DNA of 64,000 bases from Oscillospiraceae bacterium. GTDB taxonomy: Bacteria; Bacillota; Clostridia; Oscillospirales; Oscillospiraceae. Each line of letters opens with the position of its first letter. Position 1 is the first letter of the stretch. This document shows positions 49,321 to 57,675 of the stretch, in pieces. The stretch is taken from the NCBI GenBank assembly GCA_017519975.1, contig JAFWRM010000013.1:44978-108977 (forward strand). The letters are read 5' to 3'. The position numbers and the translations under genes are program-made. The notes below the pieces were generated by a model. The model was not told the origin of the DNA, did not search any database, and worked only from the letters and a program-made list of their open reading frames with translations.

Positions 49321-50331
49321 ATGCTGACTAAACGCGAAAACCTGGTCGAGACCCTGAAGGGAGAGAACGGACATCCTGATCGATTTGTCAATCAGTACGA
49401 GCCCTTCTCCATCCTCTATGCGACCCCTGTTACCGCACAGAGTCCCATGCCCGCCTACGGCGGAGAGCCGGTCAAGGACGCCTGGGGCGTAACCAAGGCG
49501 TGGCCGGAAGGAACGCCCGGCGCATTCCCGATCCATGATGAGGAGCATCTCGTGCTGAAAGACATGGAAAACTGGAAAAGCCAGGTCAAGGCGCCCCGGC
49601 TGGAGTTCTCCGAGGAAGAGTGGCTGCCCTTCATCAAGATGGCGGAAGAGGTGGACCGGAAGGAGACCTTCGCCACCCTGTTCTATGCTCCCGGCCTGTT
49701 TGAGCAGTGCCATTACCTGATGAACATGCAGAACTGCATGATGGCGTTCTATGAATATCCGGACGAGATGCACGAGCTGATCGATTACATCACGGAGTTT
49801 GAGCTCTCCTACGCTGAGATCGCCTGCAAGTACATCAAGCCGGACGCCTTCTTCCAGCACGACGACTGGGGATCCCAGATCTCCACGTTCTTCTCCCCCG
49901 ACATGTTCGAGGAGTTCTTCCTGCCCCGCTATAAAAAGCTCTACGGCTACTATAAGACCCACGGCTGCCAGGTGATCATGCACCACTCCGATTCCTACGC
50001 GGCAACGCTGGTGCCGTATATGATCGACATCGGCATCGACATCTGGCAGGGCGTCATGAGGACCAATAAGATCGAAGAGCTGATTCCGAAGTACGGCGAC
50101 AAGATCGTCTTCATGGGCGGCATCGACAGCGCCACCATCGACTACCCCGGCTGGACCGATGAAGTCGTGGAGCAGCGCGTGCGCGAGGCATGCGAGAACT
50201 ACGGCAAGTTCGGCAAGGGCTTCATCCCCAGCGCCTCCCAGGGCCTGCCCATGAGCACCTTCCCCGGCGTATATGAAGCCACCTCGAAGTATATCGACAA
50301 AATGAGCGCGGAGATGTTCCCGAGAAAATAA
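49321..50331 (+). CDS. Uroporphyrinogen decarboxylase-like protein without the HxC zinc motif
   Basis: A 336-residue UroD-fold protein. It shares FFQHDDWGSQISTFFSPDMF with the relative at 28854 but the zinc-type HxC is replaced by IMHHSDSY, so a methyltransferase role with a Cys-coordinated zinc is doubtful. The end GKGFIPSASQGLPMS takes the place of the third ligand. Its codons end strongly in C or G (GACGCCTGG, ATCATGCAC), more biased than in neighbours, which suggests high expression. AGGAG lies seven bases before ATG 49321; the TTG at 49315 is too close. Relatives are common in Clostridia and mostly uncharacterised. Confidence 0.8.
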   Translation: MLTKRENLVETLKGENGHPDRFVNQYEPFSILYATPVTAQSPMPAYGGEPVKDAWGVTKAWPEGTPGAFPIHDEEHLVLKDMENWKSQVKAPRLEFSEEEWLPFIKMAEEVDRKETFATLFYAPGLFEQCHYLMNMQNCMMAFYEYPDEMHELIDYITEFELSYAEIACKYIKPDAFFQHDDWGSQISTFFSPDMFEEFFLPRYKKLYGYYKTHGCQVIMHHSDSYAATLVPYMIDIGIDIWQGVMRTNKIEELIPKYGDKIVFMGGIDSATIDYPGWTDEVVEQRVREACENYGKFGKGFIPSASQGLPMSTFPGVYEATSKYIDKMSAEMFPRK

Positions 50332-50363
50332 GGCTCCTGCATGAAGGGAGCCTGCTCTGAGCA

Positions 50364-50403
50364 AAAAATCCCGCCCGGGCCAGAAGGCCCGGGCGGGATT
50401 TTT
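50364..50403. terminator. Strong bidirectional terminator
   Basis: AAAAATCCCGCCCGGGCC/GGCCCGGGCGGGATTTTT, an 18-bp stem with a 4-nt loop. A smaller stem AGGCTCC/GGAGCCT precedes it at 50331-50353. Confidence 0.92.
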
Positions 50404-50425
50404 CCTGTTGTGATGCGATATGGCG

Positions 50426-51202
50426 TTATCCGTCGGTCCCTGTCGGGGCCAGTTCTTCCACCAGTTCGTCCACGGGGACCTCGTCCGTCACTACACCCGT
50501 GATGGAGTCGCGCTTGGCGCAGAAGGAGCAGAGCCTTGTCCTGTTGGCTGCGATGGCCTGCTCAACGGTGCCGTAGGTCAGCTGGTCGCTCTGGTTCAGA
50601 GCCTGGCAGTCGTCATGCGTATGATATACGTGGCCGAAGGGAGACCAGTATACGTCGTCGGAGATCGCCTCGATGGCCGCCTGCTGCTGTTCGACGGAGA
50701 CGGGATTCCAGTCGTAGCTGGATACGCCGCCGATGAGCAGCGCAATAACGGCGACAACGGTGGCGATGGCCTTCGTCTTTTTGTCCGTGTTCTTGTTGGT
50801 GAGAATGATGATGATGAAAGGCACGAAGGCGATGATCGCAACGATGAGCCCCAGGTTGTTCCACAGCCAGAATTTCAGCGGCTGCTTTTCCGAAGCGGGC
50901 CGGATGTGGTTGGCCTTCTTCCACAGCTGGGAGCCGATGATCACGCACGCCAGATCGAGAACCAGGAAGACGATGAGCTGCGCCAGAGAAGACATGAAGC
51001 TGATGCGGATCTTGCCGAGCACTACCAGCAGGGCAAGGATCTCAAAAACGATGGCCAGCACCCAGAGAACGACGGCGCCGATCCGCAGACCGGTGGCGTT
51101 GCCTACCGGAGCGGCGGCAATGGGTTCCTTTTTCTTGGAGCCAGCGGCTACTTCCTCGCCGGTGTCTGCTGAAATGATTTTTTTCTTTTTGGGTTCTGCC
51201 AT
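50426..51202 (-). CDS. Membrane protein with C-terminal His/Cys knuckle
   Basis: A 258-residue protein. A Lys-rich N-terminus (MAEPKKKKIISADTGEE) is followed by four hydrophobic helices between about residues 40 and 160. The C-terminal soluble part has VYHTHDDCQALNQSD and, after a helix, RLCSFCAKRD. The spacing H-x-H-x2-C ... C-x2-C suggests a small zinc-binding fold, seen in several clostridial membrane proteins of unknown role. GGAGT precedes ATG 51202. I do not recognise a named function. Confidence 0.65.
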   Translation of the reverse strand: MAEPKKKKIISADTGEEVAAGSKKKEPIAAAPVGNATGLRIGAVVLWVLAIVFEILALLVVLGKIRISFMSSLAQLIVFLVLDLACVIIGSQLWKKANHIRPASEKQPLKFWLWNNLGLIVAIIAFVPFIIIILTNKNTDKKTKAIATVVAVIALLIGGVSSYDWNPVSVEQQQAAIEAISDDVYWSPFGHVYHTHDDCQALNQSDQLTYGTVEQAIAANRTRLCSFCAKRDSITGVVTDEVPVDELVEELAPTGTDG

Positions 51203-51330
51203 GATATCAGACTCCTTCCTGTGGTTTTCACAGTAGATAACTGTCTATTATAATAATGGTTTTTTGACGTCGTGGCAAGGGATTCCGGAAAAAACGGTTC
51301 CCCGCCGCGGCGCGTCCCATGCGCCGGAAG

Positions 51331-52146
51331 TCATGGCAGATGGTGAAGTACGTCTTCGTAAACTGTGCGGTCGTCGTCACCGAACACATTGAAAACGACA
51401 CGCTCGATCCGGCCCGGGTGTTCTTTCAGCCACTGCAGGACTGTTGTGACGGCGATCTCCGCGGCACGGTCCTTGGGAAACCGGAAAACGCCCGTGGAGA
51501 TGCAGCAGAAAGCGACGCTTTTCAGATCGTTTTCCAGGCAGAGGTCCAGCGTGTTCCGGTAACAGTCCTCCAGATCCTTTTCCAGAAAGGGGGTCAGCCG
51601 ACCTTCCACGACAGGTCCGACGATGTGGATCACTTTCCCGGCCGGAAGGTTGTAGCCGTCCGTCAGCAAAGGAACGGCGGTAGGCTGTTCATAATCCGGG
51701 CCGAAATGGCGTCGGAGCTGCTCCATCTGACGATGGCACTCCGCGCGGAGCTGTACGCCAGCGAAGGTGTGGATGCAGTTGTCGATGCAGGTGTGCATCG
51801 GCACAAAGCAGCCGAGCATGGCGGAGTTTGCCGCGTTGACGATGGCGTCGATCGCCAGGAGGGTGATGTCCCCCTGCCACAGGAATATGCCGTCCCGGAT
51901 CGGGGGAATATCCGACACGTCCGTGATCCCCTTTTCACGGATCCGCTCCCGGAGATACTCGTCCTGCACAGCCAGCACGTCGGCGGACAGAGGCTTCGGC
52001 ATCCGGATGTTCATAAGCGAACGGAGAAGCCTGCGCTTTCCGTCCGTATCCGCGGGCGTCGGATAGTCTTTATAACGTACGGAATCCATCTTGAACGCCT
52101 CTACCAGATAATCAAGACGCTGTTCCTGCGACAGCGGGCCGGTCAC
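51331..52146 (-). CDS. Macrodomain protein-ADP-ribose hydrolase (Zn-dependent type)
   Basis: A 271-residue protein with the macrodomain motifs WQGDITLLAIDAIVNAANSA, a catalytic loop SAMLGCFVPMHTCIDNCIH whose Cys and His fit the zinc-containing bacterial macrodomains, GPVVEG and CISTGVFRFP. The N-terminal part of about 90 residues is the helical extension of this branch. GTG 52146 is preferred since GGGAGG lies seven bases before it; the longer frames do not have a site. It removes ADP-ribose from proteins in the cytoplasm. No sirtuin or lipoylation genes are adjacent, unlike the SirTM operons of some Firmicutes. Confidence 0.85.
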   Translation of the reverse strand: MTGPLSQEQRLDYLVEAFKMDSVRYKDYPTPADTDGKRRLLRSLMNIRMPKPLSADVLAVQDEYLRERIREKGITDVSDIPPIRDGIFLWQGDITLLAIDAIVNAANSAMLGCFVPMHTCIDNCIHTFAGVQLRAECHRQMEQLRRHFGPDYEQPTAVPLLTDGYNLPAGKVIHIVGPVVEGRLTPFLEKDLEDCYRNTLDLCLENDLKSVAFCCISTGVFRFPKDRAAEIAVTTVLQWLKEHPGRIERVVFNVFGDDDRTVYEDVLHHLP

Positions 52147-52270
52147 GGCAATTCCTCCCATCCATTTTCCCGGGTGTGGTAAGCTGATTTTGAGAGAAAG
52201 GATACTCTGCGGGATCATTGTAGGGCGATTCCAGGGGAAAAGCAAGTCCGGCCAGATGGGCACTCAGACA

Positions 52271-52308
52271 AAAGCGCCGCGAGGAGCTTCAGGTCCTCGC
52301 GGCGCTTT
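52271..52308. terminator. Bidirectional terminator
   Basis: A 15-bp perfect stem AAAGCGCCGCGAGGA/TCCTCGCGGCGCTTT with an 8-nt loop; it terminates the beta-helix lipoprotein gene on the minus strand. Confidence 0.85.
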
Positions 52309-52350
52309 CTCATTTCTCACGTCTGGGGTCACACGCAGGAAGCAGCCGCA

Positions 52351-53913
52351 TCAGTTCGTTCCCGAAAGTGCGGTGCCGTTAACATACAGGATGTATCCGT
52401 TGGAAATCACAGCCGACGCGTCGCCGTTGAATTCCGTTACGTAGCTGTCGCCGGTCAGCGTCCAGGTGCTGGTTCCGTCGAGCGTCACGGATACATTGCC
52501 GGCCTCGGAGGATACGGTCTCCCCGGCCGCGTTCACGATGCTGCCGTCGATGCTTCCGGTGAAGGAGGATCCGTCGGTCAGTTCCAGCGTCAGGCTGGAA
52601 TTGCTGCCGACCTTGATCGCTCCGGCAAGCTTCTGGGAGACCGCGATCAGCCGTGCCGCATTGGTGCCGCCGCTCCAGCCGTCGTCGCAGACGGAAAGAA
52701 GGATGTTGTCGACGTCCTCGTTTACGATCTCCACATCCGTCAGCGTGATGATCGCGCTGGTGTTAGTGACGTGAAACACATGCCCGCTTTTGCTGGTCAG
52801 GCTCCCGCCCGTCATCGTGAAGTGGCTGGTGCCGCTGTCGGCGTCGCCCGACATGGACTGGTAGATCATGATCGTATCCAGGAACGTGGCGTTGCCGTTG
52901 CATTTCGTGTTGTTTGCCGTCAGGTCGCAGTCCGTCAGTTCGATGGAGTTCAGACCCTCGATGCACACGCCCTCGGACAGGTTGGAGATCAGCGTCGCGT
53001 TCGAAACGCTGACGTCCGCCGTGGAATAGATGGCGGGAGAACCGAGTCCGTTGGACGTATAGGTGCCCCCCTCCACGGAAACGGTGCCGCCGCCTCTGTC
53101 GGTGCGGATCGCCGCCGAGGAGCGGCCGCTGGTGGTGACGGTCAGATCATAGGCGTACGTGATCCCTCCGCCTGTGGTCATGATCCCGCCGGAACCGTCT
53201 CCCGTTGTCGTGATGGTCGTATCGTGGAGGATCACGGTGGTGCCGTCGCCGTCTGCGCTGTTCTGCCCGCCGTTGCCGCCGTAGCTGAACACGCCGTTGG
53301 CGCCGTCGGCGTCAGAGGTGATCGTTCCGCCTGTGATGGTCGTGGTCGAGCCGTCCTTGACCAGAATGGCCGCGTTCAGACCGTAAAAGTTGCAGTTGTC
53401 GCCGCCGGCGGAATCACCGCTCTTGGTAACCGTCGCGTCCGTTATGGTCACGTCCTCTGACGTGGAGATCAGTAGGGCGCTCTCGTCCGCCAGGGTGGTG
53501 GCGTAGGTCTGGCCGGTCTGAGAATCCGCGGACATGATCTCAACAGCGCCGGCATAGTCGATGGACGAACTGCTGCTGTTTCTGCCCGGTGCGCTGCCCG
53601 GTGCACCGCCGGATCTGCCCGGCCCGCCGCTGCCGTCGGGAGGCGTTCCGCCCGGGCCGCCTTCAGGGACGTCACCGGCGCCGTGTTCGGATATGCCGGA
53701 GTCGCCGTTCGTGTCATCACTCGCCGCCGACGAGGGTCCCGCTGCGTCTTCTGCCGGCTGTGCGTCTTCCGACGTCGCTGCCGGGTCCTCCGGCTGCTGT
53801 GCTTCAGCCGACGCGTCAGCAGATGTATTCGCCGCACTGTTCCCGCATGCCGCAAGGCTGAAGACCATCAGCAGGCCGAGGACGAGTGCGAGTATTATTC
53901 TGATTTGCTTCAT
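52351..53913 (-). CDS. Surface lipoprotein with beta-helix-like repeats
   Basis: A 520-residue lipoprotein with lipobox FSLAAC (C23). A Gly/Pro/Ser-rich linker (GGPGGTPPDGSGGPGRSGGA) precedes a long region of regular short strands: TTTITGGTITSD, TTVILHDTTITTTGD, GTVSVEGGTYTSNG. The spacing of about 20-25 residues is typical of right-handed parallel beta-helices, similar to the adhesin and CBM-type protein at 46414. GGGAGG lies before ATG 53913; the frame from 53931 is less well placed. It follows the histidine kinase gene by 91 bases on the same strand and has its own direct-repeat box, so it is probably a target of that system. Confidence 0.75.
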   Translation of the reverse strand: MKQIRIILALVLGLLMVFSLAACGNSAANTSADASAEAQQPEDPAATSEDAQPAEDAAGPSSAASDDTNGDSGISEHGAGDVPEGGPGGTPPDGSGGPGRSGGAPGSAPGRNSSSSSIDYAGAVEIMSADSQTGQTYATTLADESALLISTSEDVTITDATVTKSGDSAGGDNCNFYGLNAAILVKDGSTTTITGGTITSDADGANGVFSYGGNGGQNSADGDGTTVILHDTTITTTGDGSGGIMTTGGGITYAYDLTVTTSGRSSAAIRTDRGGGTVSVEGGTYTSNGLGSPAIYSTADVSVSNATLISNLSEGVCIEGLNSIELTDCDLTANNTKCNGNATFLDTIMIYQSMSGDADSGTSHFTMTGGSLTSKSGHVFHVTNTSAIITLTDVEIVNEDVDNILLSVCDDGWSGGTNAARLIAVSQKLAGAIKVGSNSSLTLELTDGSSFTGSIDGSIVNAAGETVSSEAGNVSVTLDGTSTWTLTGDSYVTEFNGDASAVISNGYILYVNGTALSGTN

Positions 53914-53961
53914 AAAGAAGACCTCCCTCACGCTTGATGATCTCAGAGTAAGGGAAGTCTA

Positions 53962-53977
53962 TTGAAACAAGATTGAA
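53962..53977 (-). promoter_or_regulatory. Direct-repeat box TTCAA-N6-TTCAA upstream of the beta-helix gene
   Basis: The minus strand reads TTCAATCTTGTTTCAA with an 11-bp period, 49 bases before the start codon, with TACTCT about ten bases after it as a -10 candidate. It matches the boxes at 49181-49196 and 55955-55970. Confidence 0.62.
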
Positions 53978-54004
53978 GTTTTCAGAAATTATTTTGACCT
54001 GTGA

Positions 54005-55240
54005 CTATTTCACCGGGAGCAAGACTGTGAAGCAGATCCTTCCGGCGCCGGAGGTGACGTCGATGCTTCCGCCGTGTTTTTCCGCGGCGGCCTTTGCGAT
54101 GGAGAGACCCAGGCCGTAGTGACGTCCCTCACTGTTCCGCGCTTCATCCACACGGTAAAAGCGGTCGAACAGATGCTCCAGCTTTTCGGGGGGGATCGCC
54201 GCCCCTTCGTTGCTCACGGTCAGCATGACCGTGTGGCCCTGCCGCTGCAGGGTTACGGATATTTCGTCTCCCGTCGAGTGGCGCAGTGCATTGTCGAGAA
54301 GGATCGAGACCAGCTGTGTGAGCAGTGACTGGCTGCCGGTCACGCGGAGATCCTCCGGGATATCGCTGCGGATCGTTTTCCCCTGCTCGAACGCGAGGCT
54401 TTCGAAGGCCAGCACCTCCCCCATCACGATCCGGGAGAGATCGAGAGGTTCCATCACGGGCTCCGCGCTTTCCGCGCGGGAAAGATCCAGCAGCTGCCGG
54501 ACGAGTTCTCCCATCCGGTCGTTTTCATACTGAATGTTTGCCAACCATTCGTTTTCGCCGATCTCTCTCGAGAGAAGGTCGGCGTTGGCGCCGATCACGG
54601 CAACGGGGGTTTTCAGCTCATGGCTGGCGTCGGAGATGAACTGCTTCTGTTTCCGGTCGTTCTCTTCCAGCGGGCGGATGATCCGGTTCGCCAGGATCAG
54701 AGCGATGAAGAACAGAACGATAATGGAGGCCCCGCCGATGATGAGAACGTTGCGCAGAAGCATGCTCAGACTGGATTCCGTCACCGTGTTGTCCATGAAT
54801 GCCACCAGCGTATAGCCCTGCCTGCCGCGGACGACGTACGAAAGATTTCCGACCCTTCCTCCGCTCTTGCTTTCCGAAAGGATACTCTTTGCCATGGCGG
54901 TCAGTTCATCCGTGGTATATACGTCCTTCTCTCCGTTATCCACGGCAAGTACGGAACCATCCTCCGCCAGCGCGACCGAATAGAACGTAGAAAGCTGAAA
55001 ATCCCGTCTTTCCTCGCCCGGAGGAAGCTCCGGCCGGTCGGGCGCCATTCCCGGATCGTTCCATGTGCCGTTCTGCTGGTACGGATCGTACGACTCCGCA
55101 AAGCGGTCCAGCATCCGGGAATCCCGCATTCGCAGTTCCCGGTAGCTCGCCAGCATGATCACGGAAAGCGTGATCACAAACAGGAGAACAAGCGAGGACA
55201 TGATGGAGAGAATGATCTTCTTCCTGGAACGTTTAAACAT
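54005..55240 (-). CDS. Sensor histidine kinase
   Basis: A 411-residue kinase. Two transmembrane helices (IILSIMSSLVLLFVITLSVIML and NVLIIGGASIIVLFFIALILA) flank an extracellular sensor of about 130 residues containing a Pro-rich stretch (DPGMAPDRPELPPGEE). The H-box SDASHELKTPVAVI, N-box LLDNALRHS and G-boxes (GLGLSIAKAAAEKHGG) are intact. It overlaps the response regulator gene by eight bases. The sensed signal is unknown; a surface-linked signal fits its likely target genes. Confidence 0.92.
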   Translation of the reverse strand: MFKRSRKKIILSIMSSLVLLFVITLSVIMLASYRELRMRDSRMLDRFAESYDPYQQNGTWNDPGMAPDRPELPPGEERRDFQLSTFYSVALAEDGSVLAVDNGEKDVYTTDELTAMAKSILSESKSGGRVGNLSYVVRGRQGYTLVAFMDNTVTESSLSMLLRNVLIIGGASIIVLFFIALILANRIIRPLEENDRKQKQFISDASHELKTPVAVIGANADLLSREIGENEWLANIQYENDRMGELVRQLLDLSRAESAEPVMEPLDLSRIVMGEVLAFESLAFEQGKTIRSDIPEDLRVTGSQSLLTQLVSILLDNALRHSTGDEISVTLQRQGHTVMLTVSNEGAAIPPEKLEHLFDRFYRVDEARNSEGRHYGLGLSIAKAAAEKHGGSIDVTSGAGRICFTVLLPVK

Positions 55241-55916
55241 CTTTTACCCTCAGTTCATACCCCAGACCGCGTACCGCCTTGATCTCGACTTTAGAGCCGA
55301 CGAAGGACAGCTTCTTCCGAGTGAAGGACATGTAGACCTCCACATTGTTGTATTCGGCGTCACTTTCAAAGCCCCAGATCTTTACTGCGAGCTGCTCCCG
55401 TGTCATGATCTGCCCCTGATTGCCGAACATGTACTCCAGAATACGCAGTTCCTTTTCCCCCAGCCTTACGCTCTGACCGGTGGAAGTGCACGACAGCGTT
55501 GCTTTTGCCGTGTCCAGAGAAAGATCGCCGTAGCTCAGGGTGCCGTCCTGAAAGCCGGCGTTTCTACGCCCTAAGGCGCGCAGCCTGGCAAGCAGTTCCT
55601 TTGTCTGGAAGGGTTTGGTCAGGTAATCGTCCGCCCCGCTGTCAAGACCTTCCACCTTATCGTCCAGCTGGCTTTTTGCCGTAAGCATAAGGATCGGAGT
55701 CCGTACGCCCTTGCTCCGCGCCGCCCGGGCGACTTCAAAACCGTTCATTTCTGGCATCATCACGTCGAGTACCGCGATGTCGTAAACGCCGCTCTCCAGC
55801 GCGTAAAGGGCGGATACGCCGTCCGCCATGTGGTCGACGTCGTATTTTTCCTGTCGCAGAAGAGCGACGATCGCCGCCGCCATTCTCTTTTCATCCTCAG
55901 CAAGCAGGATACGCAT
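55233..55916 (-). CDS. OmpR-family response regulator
   Basis: A 227-residue regulator. The receiver domain has the acidic pair AEDE, phospho-acceptor D51 in VLDVMMPEMNG, the Thr in MLTAKS and the Lys in LTKPF. The C-terminal winged helix (LGEKELRILEYMFGNQGQ, then EVYMSFTRKKL and RGLGYEL) is the OmpR/PhoB type. ATG 55916 is chosen for the family start MRILLAEDE, with AAGGCGG upstream. A direct repeat lies before it, suggesting autoregulation. Confidence 0.92.
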   Translation of the reverse strand: MRILLAEDEKRMAAAIVALLRQEKYDVDHMADGVSALYALESGVYDIAVLDVMMPEMNGFEVARAARSKGVRTPILMLTAKSQLDDKVEGLDSGADDYLTKPFQTKELLARLRALGRRNAGFQDGTLSYGDLSLDTAKATLSCTSTGQSVRLGEKELRILEYMFGNQGQIMTREQLAVKIWGFESDAEYNNVEVYMSFTRKKLSFVGSKVEIKAVRGLGYELRVKDV

Positions 55917-55954
55917 CTCATCACCGCCTTTGTGTTTTACTATAGCAGTCAAGA

Positions 55955-55970
55955 TTGAAGAACCATTGAA
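55955..55970 (-). promoter_or_regulatory. Direct-repeat box TTCAA-N6-TTCAA upstream of the response regulator gene
   Basis: The minus strand reads TTCAATGGTTCTTCAA, 11-bp period, 39 bases before the start codon, with TATAGT about nine bases downstream as -10. It is the third copy of the box in the window. Confidence 0.62.
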
Positions 55971-56113
55971 ATCCTCCGGGATGCTGAACCGCATCAGGAT
56001 CACGCACCGGAGCTCATGACAGGAGAGGATCTGAACAAAAAGGATCACGGCTGCTATTATAGCGAAGCTCCGGCGGCTTTTCTACTGCCGGATCGTTTTC
56101 CTGCGAATGGAGC

Positions 56114-56144
56114 AGACCCGCCGGCTGTTACAGTCGGCGGGTCT
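56114..56144. terminator. Terminator downstream of the PPOX-type gene
   Basis: A 10-bp perfect stem AGACCCGCCG/CGGCGGGTCT with an 11-nt loop lies just after the stop codon of the minus-strand gene at 56165. No long T-run. Confidence 0.6.
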
Positions 56145-56164
56145 AAGTTGTGCGAGAATGTGAG

Positions 56165-56566
56165 TCAGACGTCGAATTCGTCTTTCAGGTCCATCATGGC
56201 GCGGATCTCGGCGTGTCCGTTCTCCAGATAGAACATGCCCATTTCCCAGCCGTTCTTGTCGTACATTTCCATGATCCCCGGAGACGCCTCGCGGAACTTC
56301 CGGGCAACAGTCTCATCCTTTACGACGGTGGCGATGCCGTCGTACCGCATGAAGTCGATTCCGTCGAGCGCGAGGATCTCGATCTTCGGATTCGCCGTCA
56401 GCTGCTTATACACATTTTTGAATGTACCGCAGCCGAAATAGACTTTCCCGTCGATGGGTACAAACAGGCCGAAGGGTCGGCCCTTGGGCTGATCACCGTC
56501 TGTGGTGAGCACATAGAAGACCTTTGCCTTGCCGAGGAACTCACATACTTTTTCTACACCTGTCAT
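56165..56566 (-). CDS. Pyridoxamine 5'-phosphate oxidase-family flavin-binding protein
   Basis: A 133-residue protein of the PPOX-like split-barrel family. Visible features are a start MTGVEKVCEFLGKAKVFYV, the strand TTDGDQPKGRPFG containing a flavin-phosphate-binding Arg, and YFGCGTFKNVYKQLTANPKIE. It is of the short, single-domain type found in anaerobes, probably an FMN- or F420-like reductase rather than true PdxH. GAGGGC precedes ATG 56566. Confidence 0.82.
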   Translation of the reverse strand: MTGVEKVCEFLGKAKVFYVLTTDGDQPKGRPFGLFVPIDGKVYFGCGTFKNVYKQLTANPKIEILALDGIDFMRYDGIATVVKDETVARKFREASPGIMEMYDKNGWEMGMFYLENGHAEIRAMMDLKDEFDV

Positions 56567-56679
56567 TGTTATGCCCTCCTGATATCAGATTGGTCATTAT
56601 CCTGCCGCTATCATTATATGACTGCGGTCGGTACTTTTCAAGGACGGATCGGACGCCTGACTGTGGATAGAAAGGGAGA

Positions 56680-57060
56680 TCACTCCGTCTGCTGTGAAAG
56701 ATAGGCCTGTTTTGCACGCGCGTCTTCCGCTTCCAGGGAACCGGCGTCGTGAATGCCGCCCAGATACTCCAGATGATGCCGGAATTCATGGCGGAGAACG
56801 TCCCGCAGAATGCCGCGTGCCGTCTCCGTATCTGCCTGCGGATACACGCGGTCAAAGGAGCCTTTGTACATGACGATCTGCCGGATGCCGGAATATACCT
56901 GATACTGCCCCATGGTGAAAAGATCGTCACCCCGGGCGTAATCCGGGATCACCAGAGCCTCGGACGCGATCACGCCGCCGGTGAGCTCCCGGAAGAACTC
57001 TTCCGGGAGTTCATCCATCAGTTCCGAAAGGATCGCTCGATATTCATCCAGACTGATCAT
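56680..57060 (-). CDS. Minimal zincin-like metallopeptidase (PF06262-like)
   Basis: A 126-residue protein with the zinc motif HEFRH in VLRHEFRHHLEYLGGIHD, where the later Asp is the third ligand of this minimal zincin family. The N-terminus MISLDEYRAILSELMDELPEEFF is also characteristic. GAGAGAACG lies before ATG 57060. The family is widespread and its substrates are unknown. Confidence 0.82.
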   Translation of the reverse strand: MISLDEYRAILSELMDELPEEFFRELTGGVIASEALVIPDYARGDDLFTMGQYQVYSGIRQIVMYKGSFDRVYPQADTETARGILRDVLRHEFRHHLEYLGGIHDAGSLEAEDARAKQAYLSQQTE

Positions 57061-57084
57061 AGATCGTTCTCCCGTTCTCTCCGG

Positions 57085-57659
57085 TCATTCCCAGACTAGA
57101 GTAAAGACTGCGGCGTCGGCGTCAAGCAGCGCGGAAAGCTCCGCCGCGGATCTGCCGGTGATGCGGCCGAGCCGGGTGTAGGACCAGGAATATGAGCCGT
57201 AAAACACCACAAGCTGATTCCCGGAATACAGAACGATATCTCCGGGTTGAGTGGTCGTCTGCACGTCGTTTCGCGGAAGCTCCGTTCCGAGGGGACCGAC
57301 CTGCTCAAATCCCCCGTAGGCAGACGCCTGCACGGTGAGGGGATCGGAAGAAACGATCTCGATCAGAGCATCGACCGTCTCGCTGGCTTCCCAATCGACC
57401 GAGACCTCCTGGCCGTCGATATACAGACGCAGGGCTTTCGCGCTCTGCGCCTCCGACGCTTCATTCGTCGGGGCCTCTGCGGAAGGCTGGGAAGAGCTTC
57501 CTCTGCCGCCGGCCCGGGTTCCGTAACGTCTGCGGCCGGAGGGGCGGGAGCCTCAGAGGGGGTGACGGCGTTCGACGAAGCGGGGGCTGATATGCCCGCG
57601 CATCCCGTAAGGCCGACGACGAGAAACAGGATCAGAAGAAACGCCCGCATTCTTTTCAT
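57085..57659 (-). pseudogene. Cyclophilin-like lipoprotein gene interrupted by a frameshift
   Basis: The 5' part (from ATG 57659) encodes a lipoprotein signal ending in GLTGC (C20) and a Pro/Ala-rich linker. The 3' part in another frame continues through ALRLYIDGQEVSVDWEAS and TVQASAYGGFEQVG to DIVLYSGNQLVVFYGSYSW and a final LVWE, the pattern of the cyclophilin-like (DUF369-type) domain. The shift is in the linker, between about 57440 and 57540, because sensible codons overlap there (PSLPQ in one frame, SSSQPSAEAPTNEASEA in the other). A single-base indel explains it. Sequencing or assembly error is possible, as both parts look otherwise intact. Confidence 0.7.
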
Positions 57660-57675
57660 CCGAGGTCCCTGATCC

